A DNA stretch of 64,000 nucleotides from NCBI RefSeq assembly GCF_000217915.1, contig NZ_AFOZ01000042.1, positions 1 through 64,000 on the forward strand, read 5' to 3'. The stretch is from Shewanella sp. HN-41 (GTDB lineage Bacteria > Pseudomonadota > Gammaproteobacteria > Enterobacterales > Shewanellaceae). The position numbers and the translations under genes were made by a program. Below, piece by piece: positions 1 through 9,691 of this stretch; position 1 is the stretch's first letter, and every line of letters begins with the position of its first letter. The notes beneath the pieces were generated by a model. That model made no database searches, was not told the origin of the DNA, and worked only from the letters and a program-made list of their open reading frames with translations.

Positions 1-21
1 TAGGTTCTAGGTTCTAGGTTC
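1..21. repeat. Three tandem TAGGTTC units at the window edge
   Basis: The first 21 bases are three exact copies of the heptamer TAGGTTC. The array is cut by the window edge, so its full length is unknown. It lies beyond the terminator of the pilin gene and no function can be assigned. Confidence 0.5.
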
Positions 22-126
22 AGTTTCTGCCAACCGTTTGATTAAGGCAAATAAATCTCTATAAATCTGGCACAAATTATAAGTAAATTCATTTTGTTGC
101 AGATGGCATAACCCACCAATTTTACC

Positions 127-156
127 TAAAAAAAAGGCCTGCTAGGCAGGCCTTTT
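127..156 (-). terminator. Rho-independent terminator of mshA
   Basis: An 11-bp perfect stem (AAAAGGCCTGC / GCAGGCCTTTT) with a 3-base loop lies just past the mshA stop codon. Read on the minus strand it is followed by a run of T. It ends the pilin transcript and separates mshA from whatever pilin genes lie left of the window. Confidence 0.85.
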
Positions 157-168
157 CGTAAACTAATA

Positions 169-687
169 TTAGCAATCAGAAGCGTCAGGAATTGCAGATA
201 AAACAGGAGCAACTGTCGCACTTGTAGCTTGTGTATAGGTAAAACGGCATTCTGCTGGGGCACCTTTTTGCCACATAGTCACAATACCTGTGCCTTCAAA
301 TATAACCCACTCTGCACCTGTATCAGTAGCAACTGTTGGATTTGTAGCGCTAGTTCCTGCATCAAAGCTCACTTCTATAGCATTCTCCAACTCAGCTTCT
401 GTCGCTTGAAGATAACCAAATTGTGTAACTGCGTTAGTGCCAGTACCAATGTCAACAGAAGGAGGAGTCGTGTCTGTTGCCGCTTTTTTCTCTTCACCAG
501 CCAAGGCAGCTTTAGAATAAACCAAGCTGTTTGCACCTTGAATTGCCGCTTTCATACCACTCAAAGCAGAGACACGTGCATCTGATTGCAGGTTAATAAA
601 CTTAGGTGCCGCTGTGACAGCAAGAATACCTAAGATAATGATTACAACAACTAATTCAATTAAGGTAAAACCTTGTTGTCTTTTCAT
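169..687 (-). CDS. mshA: MSHA major pilin MshA
   Basis: Major subunit of the mannose-sensitive haemagglutinin type IV pilus. It is a 172-residue type IV prepilin: a short leader ends at Gly6, Phe7 would be the first mature residue, and the Glu at mature position 5 is present within the hydrophobic stretch that forms the helical spine. Cys147 and the last residue Cys172 fit the C-terminal disulfide loop of pilins. It is the last gene of the minus-strand msh cluster. A 109-bp gap from mshB and its own terminator suggest it can also be transcribed separately, as expected for a highly expressed subunit. AAGGAAAGG serves as ribosome binding site upstream of the ATG. MshA is favoured over a minor pilin by position and size. 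Confidence 0.9.
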   Translation of the reverse strand: MKRQQGFTLIELVVVIIILGILAVTAAPKFINLQSDARVSALSGMKAAIQGANSLVYSKAALAGEEKKAATDTTPPSVDIGTGTNAVTQFGYLQATEAELENAIEVSFDAGTSATNPTVATDTGAEWVIFEGTGIVTMWQKGAPAECRFTYTQATSATVAPVLSAIPDASDC

Positions 688-796
688 ATAAAACTACCTT
701 TCCTTAAGGACGATTAAATTACGCTACTTATAAACTAAACTAGTTATAGACCTAGCGGCTAAAAATACAAAAACAAATTAATACCTTAAATTGCGA

Positions 797-1414
797 TTAA
801 GGTGAAAATGGCGTTTGGGTAAAACTTAATACTGTGCCTGTGCCAGGGTTATATACCACACCCTTAGCACCTGCGGTGGATAAGTCCGGTGCAGGTGTTG
901 GCACACCCGTCGTTTGGTCCAACACCAGTGATGCCACTTGATGGTAAACACATATATCTAAACCAGCGACAACCGCGCCGGTAATGGCATTAGCACTGCC
1001 ACCCGCGCCATCGATAACCCGTGCCGTATAACGTTGGTTACGGGCATCCTGAGTGTAGAGCACATTACGTGGAGCACTCTGCAAGACAGTATTAAACACT
1101 TCTTGGCAGCTGGCATCCGTCATAGTGGTCACATCCGTCACCGAAGCACCCGTTGGATAACCAAAGCGAGGATCGAGGGACACTGAGGTGCCGTCGAGAA
1201 TAACAGTCGAATTTTGGCGTCCATCGACCTCCCACTGCGAACGCACAAAGCTCACAGCCGTCGATAAACCACCTGCGACACCATCAACACTCGCATCCTG
1301 GGCGTCATCAGTCACATTTAAAAAACGTGGAATGGCCGTCGCGGCCAACAGACCTAAAATCACTATCACTATGACTAATTCGATGAGTGAAAAACCATTT
1401 TGCTTAGTTTTCAT
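797..1414 (-). CDS. mshB: MSHA minor pilin MshB
   Basis: Pilin-like protein of 205 residues. The leader ends at Gly7 before Phe8, and the N-terminal hydrophobic helix (about residues 8-30) includes the conserved Glu of prepilins, so it should be processed by the prepilin peptidase and enter the inner membrane. The body is unlike MshA beyond the helix and has two cysteines that could pair. It sits between mshF and mshA, the usual place of mshB, a minor pilin thought to help start or tune pilus assembly. The name rests on gene order plus the prepilin motif, not on body similarity I could check. Confidence 0.85.
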   Translation of the reverse strand: MKTKQNGFSLIELVIVIVILGLLAATAIPRFLNVTDDAQDASVDGVAGGLSTAVSFVRSQWEVDGRQNSTVILDGTSVSLDPRFGYPTGASVTDVTTMTDASCQEVFNTVLQSAPRNVLYTQDARNQRYTARVIDGAGGSANAITGAVVAGLDICVYHQVASLVLDQTTGVPTPAPDLSTAGAKGVVYNPGTGTVLSFTQTPFSP

Positions 1415-1489
1415 CAGCTTCCCCTATTTTTAACGAAATCCATTCTAACAGCTAAATCAGTTTAAAAAAGCCTGTTACTTAACAATATT

Positions 1490-1984
1490 TTATTTTTGCG
1501 TCAAAAAAATGACCCTGCCAGAGTTAAGTTGATAACCAATACTATCGCCATTTTGCGAGCGATAACGACAGCTAGTATCCTTGGAAAAAAACTCACCCAT
1601 TAAGGTGTCTTCCTGCAACTCACTTCCCATTAGCTGCAGCCATAACTCCTGACAACCTAAATGATCTAACTGTTTAGGCTGTGGCCAACCTGAGGCACTC
1701 ATCTTAACCACACTTTGTCCCACGGTTTGCTTTTGATCGGTAAACACTTCCCAATCTAGCCGTAATTGCGCGGGTTTGCCAAGGGATAACCACTGGGAGC
1801 GCACCATAGCGAGGACGTTCAAAAAACGGGCATGCTCCAGTTCCACACTCCTAGCCGCGACCTGAGGCATGCTGGAAAAATACTTAATGCCGATCACCGC
1901 CATAACCACTAATACTAAGATGATAGTGATCATACGTCCGTAAACCCGTAATAGATCGCTTTCTGCCTTCTGCTGGCTCTGCAT
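1490..1984 (-). CDS. mshF: MSHA accessory protein MshF
   Basis: Protein of 164 residues with one N-terminal membrane segment (about residues 17-37) and a soluble, probably periplasmic remainder. It has no Gly-Phe prepilin cleavage motif, but the overall shape (hydrophobic N-terminal helix, small globular domain with two cysteines) resembles a pilin-like accessory factor. It lies between mshG and mshB, where mshF is found in Vibrio and Shewanella. Its exact role in assembly is not established as far as I know. The name is by position; other small inner-membrane pilus proteins are the alternative. Confidence 0.75.
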   Translation of the reverse strand: MQSQQKAESDLLRVYGRMITIILVLVVMAVIGIKYFSSMPQVAARSVELEHARFLNVLAMVRSQWLSLGKPAQLRLDWEVFTDQKQTVGQSVVKMSASGWPQPKQLDHLGCQELWLQLMGSELQEDTLMGEFFSKDTSCRYRSQNGDSIGYQLNSGRVIFLTQK

Positions 1985-2025
1985 CTATTTATAGTCCTTC
2001 TCGTGGCAAACGTGGGCGCATATTC

Positions 2026-3246
2026 TTATTTGCCACCTTTAACAACATTGAGCATATCCCACATCGGCAGGTAGATCCCGAGCGCCAACACCAGCACTAT
2101 CGCGGCAACAATCCCAATAAGAATAGGTTCTAATTTAGCAGTGAGGTTTTTAAGATCATAGTCCACCTCGCCCTCATAGAAATCGGCGGCATCGTTTAAC
2201 AGTTGGTCTATCTGCCCGGTTTCTTCACCCACGGCAACCATTTGCAATACTAAGGGAGTAAATAACTTACTCTGATTTGACACCCTAAGCATGGAATCGC
2301 CAGACTCAATTCCACGGCGCATACCGACGATTTTGTCATGCATATAGGCATTATCCACGGCATCGGCCACTAAGCTCAGCGCCTGTGTCATAGGTACGCC
2401 AGCACTGAGCATCATGGAAAAACTACGGCAATAACGCGACAGTGTCGAACGTTCAATAATTGAACCTACCGCTGGGATATGGAGTTTCCACTTATCCCAC
2501 TGCTTTTCGCCTTTTTCCGTATGGTGCCAATAACGAATACCGACTACGGTTGCCACCAAGGCCACTAACATCAAGGGCCAATAATTGACAAAAAGATTCG
2601 ATGTTCCAATCAACACCTTAGTTGCCCAAGGTAAATCGGCACCGAAACGGGCAAACATTTCGGCAAACTTAGGGATCACCATAATATTTAAGATCACCAT
2701 GGCGATTGTGATGGCGATCAGCACAAATATCGGGTATCGCATGGCCGCCTTAATGCGGCGGCGGGTTTCCTGCTCGCGCTCTATATAACCAGAGAGCTGG
2801 ATAAAGGCATCCTCTAACTTACCGGTGTTTTCCCCCACATGCACCATAGAAACAAACAGAGAATCAAATACATCCGGATGTTGATTCATCGACGACGATA
2901 AAGGGCGCCCTGCGGTAAGCTGCTCGGAAATATCATTGAGGGCATCTTTCATCCGCTGCGAATGGGCGGTTTCAGATAATCCCGCAATGGCCCGTAGAAT
3001 AGGAATCCCAGAGCGAGTCAGGGAGTACATTTGCCGGGTAAAAATTTGCAGTTCATCTAAACCAACTTTGCTGCCAACGAGCTGGGCCAATGAAAATGAT
3101 CTCACGGCCTTAGCGACTTTCACCTCGAGGGGGATAATCCCTCGGGCCAAGAGCATGTCTGCGGCGGCGCTTTCCGAGGTCGCATCGAGCTGTCCGGTAA
3201 CCGGCTGGCCCTGTCCACTGCGTCCACGATATTGATATATAGGCAT
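2026..3246 (-). CDS. mshG: MSHA platform protein MshG (PilC/GspF family)
   Basis: Inner-membrane platform protein of the pilus machine, 406 residues, the normal PilC/GspF length. Two copies of the T2SSF domain are visible (about residues 70-190 and 270-395), each ending in hydrophobic segments, including long ones near 170-195 and 375-395. The platform couples the cytoplasmic ATPase MshE to pilin insertion. It lies two bases downstream of mshE, so the two are almost certainly co-translated. Confidence 0.92.
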   Translation of the reverse strand: MPIYQYRGRSGQGQPVTGQLDATSESAAADMLLARGIIPLEVKVAKAVRSFSLAQLVGSKVGLDELQIFTRQMYSLTRSGIPILRAIAGLSETAHSQRMKDALNDISEQLTAGRPLSSSMNQHPDVFDSLFVSMVHVGENTGKLEDAFIQLSGYIEREQETRRRIKAAMRYPIFVLIAITIAMVILNIMVIPKFAEMFARFGADLPWATKVLIGTSNLFVNYWPLMLVALVATVVGIRYWHHTEKGEKQWDKWKLHIPAVGSIIERSTLSRYCRSFSMMLSAGVPMTQALSLVADAVDNAYMHDKIVGMRRGIESGDSMLRVSNQSKLFTPLVLQMVAVGEETGQIDQLLNDAADFYEGEVDYDLKNLTAKLEPILIGIVAAIVLVLALGIYLPMWDMLNVVKGGK

Positions 3247-3248
3247 AA

Positions 3249-5009
3249 TTACGCCTCAAAGCCTTGTTGGCTCATCATATCCTTAGATAAGGGGATCTGT
3301 GATTCGCTCACATCCTCCACCAGCTTCGCCACCTCTTCAATGGTGGTCATGCCATCACTCAAATATTGTAGTGCCGATTCGGCAAGCGGGGTAAAGTTGG
3401 GACTCTGCAGGGCGGCGTGGGCAAACTCCTGTGGGTTACCCGAGCGCATGGCATCAATCATATTTTCATCCAGTTCGAGGATTTCAAAAATCCCGATCCG
3501 GCCACGATAACCGCTGCCGTTACAACTTTGGCAACCTGTGCCGATTCTAAAGTTTGCCGCCGAAAAATCTTTGCGACTCACACTGCTAAGCCAGGCCTTT
3601 TCCTGCGCGCTGGGGTGATAGTCGACCCCGCAGTTATGGCATACCCGCCGCACTAAACGCTGGGCAATAATCACCCTTAAGGCACTCGCCACTAAATAAC
3701 TGGCGGCGCCCATATCGAGCAACCGCAGCGCACTGGTGACCGCATCGTTCGTGTGCAGGGTGGATAATACAAAGTGGCCCGTTAAGGCACCGCGCAAACC
3801 AATTTCGACCGTTTCTTGGTCACGCATTTCCCCGACCATGATGATGTCCGGATCTTGACGTAATGTGGTACGCAGTACGTTAGAAAAATCGAGTCCAATC
3901 TTATGATTAACTTGAACTTGGTTAATACGTGGTAATTGATATTCGACCGGATCCTCCACCGTAATGATCTTACGATCGGCGGTGTTCAGCTCGCTTAAAA
4001 TACCGTATAACGTGGTGGTTTTGCCGCTACCCGTAGGCCCAGTCACGAGCAACATGCCATGGGGGCGCTTAATCTGTTTACGAATACGGGCCAAAATATG
4101 CGCCGGCATACCGGTTTCGTTTAAGGTCAGTAAACCCGCCGACTGATCGAGTAGACGCATCACCACAGACTCACCGTGGTAAATCGGCATAGTCGACATA
4201 CGTACGTCAATTTGATGGCCTTTAATTTCCATATGAAAACGACCATCCTGTGGCAAACGTTTTTCAGAAATATCGAGGCCAGCCATTAACTTAAGCCGCA
4301 GGACTAAGGCGGCGGCGATATTCACTTCATTCAGTATCGTTTCATGCAACTGGCCATCGATACGCTGGCGAATACGTAGGGCTTTATCACCGGGTTCGAT
4401 ATGGATATCCGAGGCGCGCATCTGGACCGCATCCTCAAAAATCGACTGTAACAACTTAACGACTGTGGTTTCGTTATCGCTGTCACCCGAGGTTAAGCTT
4501 GCCAAATCAAACATTTGGTCGGCAGCATATTCCTCTTCGAGCTTGCCCGCGATCTGCGCAATCTGATCCGTGCGCCGATATAAATTATCAAAGGCTTGTA
4601 ATAGTTGCTGTTCGGGTGCGACCGCTAAGGTGAGCTTTTTCGGTGCGACTAAGATTTCTAAGTGATCGAGTGCCTGTAGATCCGCCGGGTCACTCATCGC
4701 GACTAGCACGCTGTCACCCCGATCTTCCACCGCCAGCGCGCGGAAACGTCGTGCCTGCACTTCGGGAATTAACTGCACTACCTCCGCGGGAATAGGGCGC
4801 TTACTGATATCCAGTAGCGGCAAATTCAGCTGCTGTGAAAGAAACTGCAACAACTGATGCTCGGTAATAGAGCGAAGGTCGATAAGGGTTCGACCCAGTT
4901 TATGGCCCGTTTTGCGCTGCTCGGAGAGGGCCTGCTGCAGCTGCTCTTCGGTAATAATGGATTCTTGAACTAACAGATCGCCCAAACGCATCTTTAATCT
5001 GGGTTTCAT
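3249..5009 (-). CDS. mshE: MSHA assembly ATPase MshE, with c-di-GMP-binding MshEN domain
   Basis: Cytoplasmic extension ATPase of 586 residues. The N-terminal MshEN domain has two 24-residue motifs of the RLGxxL...Q type (about residues 8-31 and 37-60), known from MshE of Vibrio to bind cyclic di-GMP. The PilB-type ATPase domain follows, with Walker A GPTGSGKTT, the Asp box, Walker B and the HLST-like his box. A C-terminal CxxC pair (VCHNCG and CQSCNG) forms the zinc site of this family. It overlaps mshN by four bases. Pilus extension is therefore probably controlled by c-di-GMP binding to this protein. Confidence 0.95.
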   Translation of the reverse strand: MKPRLKMRLGDLLVQESIITEEQLQQALSEQRKTGHKLGRTLIDLRSITEHQLLQFLSQQLNLPLLDISKRPIPAEVVQLIPEVQARRFRALAVEDRGDSVLVAMSDPADLQALDHLEILVAPKKLTLAVAPEQQLLQAFDNLYRRTDQIAQIAGKLEEEYAADQMFDLASLTSGDSDNETTVVKLLQSIFEDAVQMRASDIHIEPGDKALRIRQRIDGQLHETILNEVNIAAALVLRLKLMAGLDISEKRLPQDGRFHMEIKGHQIDVRMSTMPIYHGESVVMRLLDQSAGLLTLNETGMPAHILARIRKQIKRPHGMLLVTGPTGSGKTTTLYGILSELNTADRKIITVEDPVEYQLPRINQVQVNHKIGLDFSNVLRTTLRQDPDIIMVGEMRDQETVEIGLRGALTGHFVLSTLHTNDAVTSALRLLDMGAASYLVASALRVIIAQRLVRRVCHNCGVDYHPSAQEKAWLSSVSRKDFSAANFRIGTGCQSCNGSGYRGRIGIFEILELDENMIDAMRSGNPQEFAHAALQSPNFTPLAESALQYLSDGMTTIEEVAKLVEDVSESQIPLSKDMMSQQGFEA

Positions 5010-6097
5010 TGGCTAGCTCCTAGTTGGTTTAAACGTTGTTCAATAAAAGCGGTGGCCTGCATTGAGAGCCCTGGATGGCTTAACGCGCTGTGATAGGCTT
5101 GGCTGGCTTGAACAAATTGCTGCTGTGAATCCAGTGCATAGCCTAAGCCCATCCACCATTTCCCCTGCTGTGGCTCCAGTTGCAATAACTGCCGATAGGC
5201 CTGTTCTGCCAAGGTAAATTGACCTTGTTTTTGGGCTAAATCACTCTGTGCTAACCATTTCTGCCGAGCTAACACGTGGCTATCGGGAATGTTCGCTAGG
5301 CTAGCTAAGGCTAACTCTGTGTCTCCCATCGCCTGCTGCACTCGAGCCAATAACAGAGTCAATTCAAACTCCTGTGGATATAAGAGCCAGCCTTGCTGTA
5401 ATACTTGCGCCGCATCGTGCAATTGCCCTTGCCCATAATATAGCGCAGCCAATTGCTTGCGCGCTTCATGTAGACTGGGATCAAAATTTAACGCTTTATC
5501 ATAGTGCTCAATCGCCTTACTCCAGTCTGCTCGCTTATCTGCATCGTTCGCCATGGTAAGTTGTTTTTGGGCTAATTGAGTCGGTGTAAGCCTGACTTCC
5601 GTCACCGCCATTTTGCCTGCGGCTTGCACTGAGTTCACAATAGGCTCGGGCGTTGGGGTAGGTTTATGTTCGTCAACGGATTGGGGCTGGATTTCGGTTT
5701 TAGTGTCGATACCAAGAGCCACATCCGATGCGGGAACCTGAGCCACGAGATCATCAATAGGCACTGCGGTACCAACAGCGGGCACAGTGACTGATGACGA
5801 GGATTCTGTTGTCGCTATTGGCTGTGATGTTTGTGCTTGTGATGCTTGCAATTGTGGCTGTAGCTGCTGCTCTAATTGCGGTTGCGGTTGCAAAACAACA
5901 TTCTCTTGTTTGTTTATCCCTTGAAAGGCATAAACCGACAGAGCCCCGAGAAGCAGACAGACCACACCGATCAACCAGCCTTTTTTTGAATGCCCTGCGC
6001 GTCCCACATATTGCATTTGTGGCGGCGTAATATTGGTGAGCTGATGTCCCTGCTGGCGCTTATCGAGGTCCTGCAGCATCTTGTTAATCACACTCAT
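5006..6097 (-). CDS. mshN: MSHA biogenesis TPR protein MshN
   Basis: Bitopic inner-membrane protein of 363 residues. A short cytoplasmic N-terminus is followed by one membrane helix (about residues 39-58), a low-complexity Gln/Pro/Thr/Val linker (about 65-165) and a C-terminal block of tetratricopeptide repeats (about 170-360). Such proteins act as scaffolds between the inner-membrane platform and the secretin. It overlaps mshM and mshE by four bases each, showing tight translational coupling within the operon. Confidence 0.85.
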   Translation of the reverse strand: MSVINKMLQDLDKRQQGHQLTNITPPQMQYVGRAGHSKKGWLIGVVCLLLGALSVYAFQGINKQENVVLQPQPQLEQQLQPQLQASQAQTSQPIATTESSSSVTVPAVGTAVPIDDLVAQVPASDVALGIDTKTEIQPQSVDEHKPTPTPEPIVNSVQAAGKMAVTEVRLTPTQLAQKQLTMANDADKRADWSKAIEHYDKALNFDPSLHEARKQLAALYYGQGQLHDAAQVLQQGWLLYPQEFELTLLLARVQQAMGDTELALASLANIPDSHVLARQKWLAQSDLAQKQGQFTLAEQAYRQLLQLEPQQGKWWMGLGYALDSQQQFVQASQAYHSALSHPGLSMQATAFIEQRLNQLGASQ

Positions 6098-7031
6098 ATC
6101 CTATTCCCCCACATTTGCAGGAGATCCACACCCGAGACAGTGATGGCGAGAATTAAGGCCGATAGAGCCATGAAGGCCAGTGCGAAATAAGTTCGCCATT
6201 TCCACACCTTGAATGCATCTAGATTCGCATCTTCGGTGTCTAAAATGGCACCACGCACGTGGGATGCCTGTACTTGTATGGCACCCTCACCAAAGCTTAA
6301 CAATAGGGCTTTATGAGCTAATATGTTGATCAACCTAGGAATACCTCGGGATGCATAGGCGATTTTCCGGGTGAGTTTGGCATTAAACAAGGGTTCACCC
6401 GCCCGCCCTGCAATCGCTAATCGATGGCGAATATAAGCATCGACTTCATCCCATGTCAGTGGGCGCAGGTTATAGCTGAAGGTAATACGTTGGCGTAGCT
6501 GTCTAAATTCTTGCCGCTTTAGTCTGTCATCAAGCTCAGGCTGCCCAAACAGCACCACTTGAAGCAATTTACGGCTCTCGGTTTCAAGGTTAGTGAATAA
6601 TCGTAGGGCTTCGAGGCTATCATCGGGTAGCGCTTGAGCCTCATCGAGCACTAATACAATCGAGTGTCCATGGGCACTTAAGGCAAGCAACTGCTGCTGG
6701 ATCAGCCCTGTCAGTTGCTGCTGATCCATGTCGGCAGCGTATTTTAACCCGAGTTCATTGGCGACCGCCCAGCGCAGTTCGGCGGGCGTTAGGTAGGGAT
6801 TCGGTAAATAGGCGCAGTGAAAACCATTCGGCAGCTCATTAATTAACTTCCGACAAATTAAGGTCTTACCTGTACCTACTTCCCCCGTGACCTTGATAAA
6901 ACCCTCACCCGTTTGCAGAGCCATTTGCAGCACTTGCAAGGCTTCCACGTGTGGCGATAACCCGAAAAAAATCCGGTGTTAGGTGTTAAGGAAAAGGGGG
7001 TTTGGCTTAGGCCAAAATGCTTCAAATACAT
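6094..7031 (-). CDS. mshM: MSHA biogenesis AAA ATPase MshM (frameshifted)
   Basis: ExeA/GspA-like AAA+ protein that probably helps place the secretin through the cell wall. The intact part contains Walker A GEVGTGKT, Walker B LVLDEAQ and a C-terminal membrane helix near the end. The first 23 codons (MYLKHFGLSQTPFSLTPNTG onward, typical of the family) lie in another frame. The frames join at an A7 run on the plus strand at 6965-6971; one more A gives a continuous 312-residue protein from the ATG at 7031. Sequencing error is the likeliest cause; a real mutation would remove the start and leave only a weak internal one. It starts six bases after the mshL stop codon. Confidence 0.85.
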
Positions 7032-7037
7032 AGAAGC

Positions 7038-8722
7038 TTACTTATTCTCCGGATACCAACGATCGAGTAAGGTCTTAGAACGCTCTAACTCATTCTTCCA
7101 AGTGTCGCCGCCGACCACAGTCGGCTTGAGCAAAATAATCAGCTCAGTTTTCTTTTTTTGTTTACTGCGATTTTTAAAGAGTTCGCCCATAAATGGAATA
7201 TCCCCCAGCAAGGGCACCTGTGAGACAACTTCAATATTCTCACTCTTCATCAAACCACCGATCACGACCACATCGCCAGAGGCAGCCCGAATCACAGTAT
7301 CGGACTCACGGATCTCACTCTGCGCCAATGGCAGCTCTAACGAGTCGGAGCTGACTTTAATTTCCTTTGTTTGTTCTTTGACATCGATAACCGATGGATG
7401 AACATGGAGCAACACGTTACCGTCTTTATCAATTTGCGGAGTGACATCGAGGGCGATGCCCGAGAAAAATGGCGTTAATTCAACCTGTGGCGTCGTTATT
7501 GGTGTTGTCCCTGCGACTGTGGTTGAGGATACATCGGTAACAAAATACTCATCGGTGCCGACTTTAATGACCGCTTTTTGGTTATTAGACGCCGTTACCC
7601 TTGGGCTGGAGAGCACATCCACATCCCCTTGGGTATCTAGCAAGTTGATCATGGTTGCGAAATCGGAGCCTTTGATGCTGATCGAGGTGACCCCCCCAAT
7701 GGCGGAAGTGATCTTATCACTTAGGCCGGGTCCCGCCGAGGTGCCAAAATTGATATTGGTATTGCCCACATGGCCCAAGACGTTTTCCCACTGGATCCCC
7801 TGCTGATAACCATCGGACAAGGTCACTTCTAAAATTTTAGCCTCGAGGATCACTTGGCGCTGCAGGTGACTTTCGGCCGAACTTAAAAAAGTACGCACCT
7901 GACGTAACTCATTTGGATAGGCGCGGATCGTCACTAAACCAGCCTGCGGCGTCACGACCACTTGGCGGCCATTACCCGTGTCACCGATAATCGCCGTCAG
8001 AGTCTCCTTCAACTCCCCCCAAAAATCCGTCTTAGTGCGGGAGCGAATAAAAGTACCGTTGGTACTATCGCTGTTATTGCCGTTCGAGTTACTGCCATTA
8101 TTCGAATTGTTATTCGAGCTATTGTTGTTGAAATTACTGTTATTCGAATTGCTATTAGAGTTACCGTCATTCGAATTATTATTGTCGGATATCCGCCCCG
8201 AGCTGACCGAAGTCAACGACAGGCCATCACGTTCCATATATAAGTAATTCAGCGGGAAAGTTTCGGTACGCATTCCCGCAGGGAATACCCTGAGAACTCG
8301 GCCTTCTCGGCTAACTTCGTAGCCGTAAATATCTTCAACGACTTGAATAGCTTCACTTAAGGTAACGCCTTTAAGTGAAAGAGAAATAGTACCTTGTACG
8401 TCTGGGTGCACGGCGACACTCAGGGGTGTGCCTTGTACTAGGCTCGGAAAAACACTTTTGCATCCACATCATGGGCCGACACATCGAAGCGTCGTTCGGT
8501 TTCCATCGGTGGAGTTAACCCCGCCATCAGCGCACCCGAATTAAGCTCACGTTGCACCGCATCTGGCATGGTCGCAGGTGGAGGCGGCGTTGCGGGTTTA
8601 TCCACTGCCGTCATGGATGCTGCGAGTTCGGCCTTTGAGGCTTCAGGCTGTGGCCTATCCGTGGTTTGGCACGCCAGCAGACAAAGTGAGAGTAGAGGTG
8701 TGAAGTATTTAATCGCTGTCAT
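7038..8722 (-). CDS. mshL: MSHA outer-membrane secretin MshL (frameshifted)
   Basis: Secretin that forms the outer-membrane pore for the pilus. The N-terminal piece (8438-8722) is a lipoprotein start with lipobox LLAC at residues 15-18. The main piece (7038-8411 and codons before it) has an STN/N0-like domain, an Asn/Ser-rich linker, a secretin N domain and the C-terminal beta-barrel secretin domain with the typical VPLLGDIPFMGELF segment. The two frames meet at an A5 run (8448-8452); adding one base gives a 561-residue protein reading through FFPSLVQGTPLS. Stop codon is 8438-8440 in the broken frame. It is followed by mshM. Sequencing error is the likely cause. Confidence 0.88.
8044..8190 (-). 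repeat. Asn/Ser codon-repeat tract inside mshL
   Basis: About 50 codons of mshL are nearly all AAT/AAC and AGT/AGC, with Gly and Asp, in short imperfect units (TTATTCGAATT-like on the plus strand). It encodes an Asn/Ser-rich linker between the N-terminal and secretin domains. Tracts of this kind can change length by slippage. Confidence 0.75.
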
Positions 8723-8736
8723 CTGAGTTGTATTCC

Positions 8737-9054
8737 CTATCTCTCTGTTATTGCTTGGAACAATGCCAATTTTCGTCCATCGGAAAGTGATACAGCCGAA
8801 GGCGTGATGCGTACGACAGTCACCCCTTGAATGCTGTCACCGACAGACAAGATTTTATTATTGATCACGGCGTAGGCCATCTTTCCTGAACTGACTATGC
8901 TATTTAACACTAAGGCTTGATCATGGGATTGTCCCCCATGGCCCGCGCTGGAAAATCCTTTACCGGGTAAGGTCGGATCGCGCAATGCCTCCGCCGATAC
9001 ATTGGAGACAAGACCGGCTAATGCAATGAAAATATAAGGCTTATTTAGCAACAC
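8737..9054 (-). CDS. mshK: MSHA biogenesis protein MshK
   Basis: Small periplasmic protein of 105 residues with an N-terminal signal peptide (about 1-21, ending VSA). The rest resembles the GspC/PilP-type homology region: a short beta-rich domain beginning after RDPTLP, with a segment (VLNSIVSSGKMAYAVINNKI) typical of proteins that bind a secretin. It overlaps mshJ by 14 bases and precedes mshL, which supports a role in docking the inner-membrane complex to MshL. Confidence 0.8.
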   Translation of the reverse strand: MLLNKPYIFIALAGLVSNVSAEALRDPTLPGKGFSSAGHGGQSHDQALVLNSIVSSGKMAYAVINNKILSVGDSIQGVTVVRITPSAVSLSDGRKLALFQAITER

Positions 9055-9691
9055 TGATAAAGTCCTTATTAATACTCAAGGTATAGAGTTCGATATCTAT
9101 GCTTCCCTTTGGATAATCGGCGACCTTGTAGTCGAGCCGTTTCCAGTAAAGCTTGTCCGGCATAGCCTCAACCGCTTCAACGAAGCGCAGCACAGAGAAG
9201 TAGTCCCCTTCGAGGCTCATGCGGATCCCATGGCTGTATAAATTCAGCTTTTTCTCTTCCCCTACGGCCAAAAGCGGCACTGGGGCAATCGAGGTAAATT
9301 TCAGGAGCTTTATCCCTTGGATCTGTCCGAGTAAGTTGCTCAATAACTCGGGCATATAATCTGCGGGTACCATGTCGACCATCTGCTCATTGAGCTGCGC
9401 ATCAATGTCTTGGTTCTGCTGCAATAGCAAATTGAGTCGCTGTTGATAATCTTGATTGGGATCCATAGCTAAACGCTGCTGATATAAATCAAGCTGTTGT
9501 ACTGAAATGCTATTTTCCTGTTCAAGCGTCTTGAGCTGCTGGGCTATGCTACTGTGATTTTTCCAAAGTGATTCTAATGGCATAAAACCCAGCATACCCA
9601 ACAATACGAGTACCGCGACCGCGATCAACACCCGCTCACGCTGACTCAGTACATCAAACTTCTGGCCTAAGCTCTTGAATATCGCTTTCAT
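9041..9691 (-). CDS. mshJ: MSHA biogenesis protein MshJ (PilO/GspM-like)
   Basis: Bitopic inner-membrane protein of 216 residues: one membrane helix at about 21-41, a coiled-coil region (about 50-100) rich in Gln and Leu, and a C-terminal ferredoxin-like domain as in PilO/GspM. These proteins form the inner-membrane alignment complex with PilN- and PilM-like partners encoded just upstream. It overlaps the preceding gene by four bases. Confidence 0.85.
   Translation of the reverse strand: MKAIFKSLGQKFDVLSQRERVLIAVAVLVLLGMLGFMPLESLWKNHSSIAQQLKTLEQENSISVQQLDLYQQRLAMDPNQDYQQRLNLLLQQNQDIDAQLNEQMVDMVPADYMPELLSNLLGQIQGIKLLKFTSIAPVPLLAVGEEKKLNLYSHGIRMSLEGDYFSVLRFVEAVEAMPDKLYWKRLDYKVADYPKGSIDIELYTLSINKDFISVAK

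Noticed and set aside
7962..8247. Open frames on the plus strand opposite the MshL Asn/Ser linker.
   Set aside because: They are low-complexity Ile/Val/Leu translations caused by the repeats in the antisense frame.
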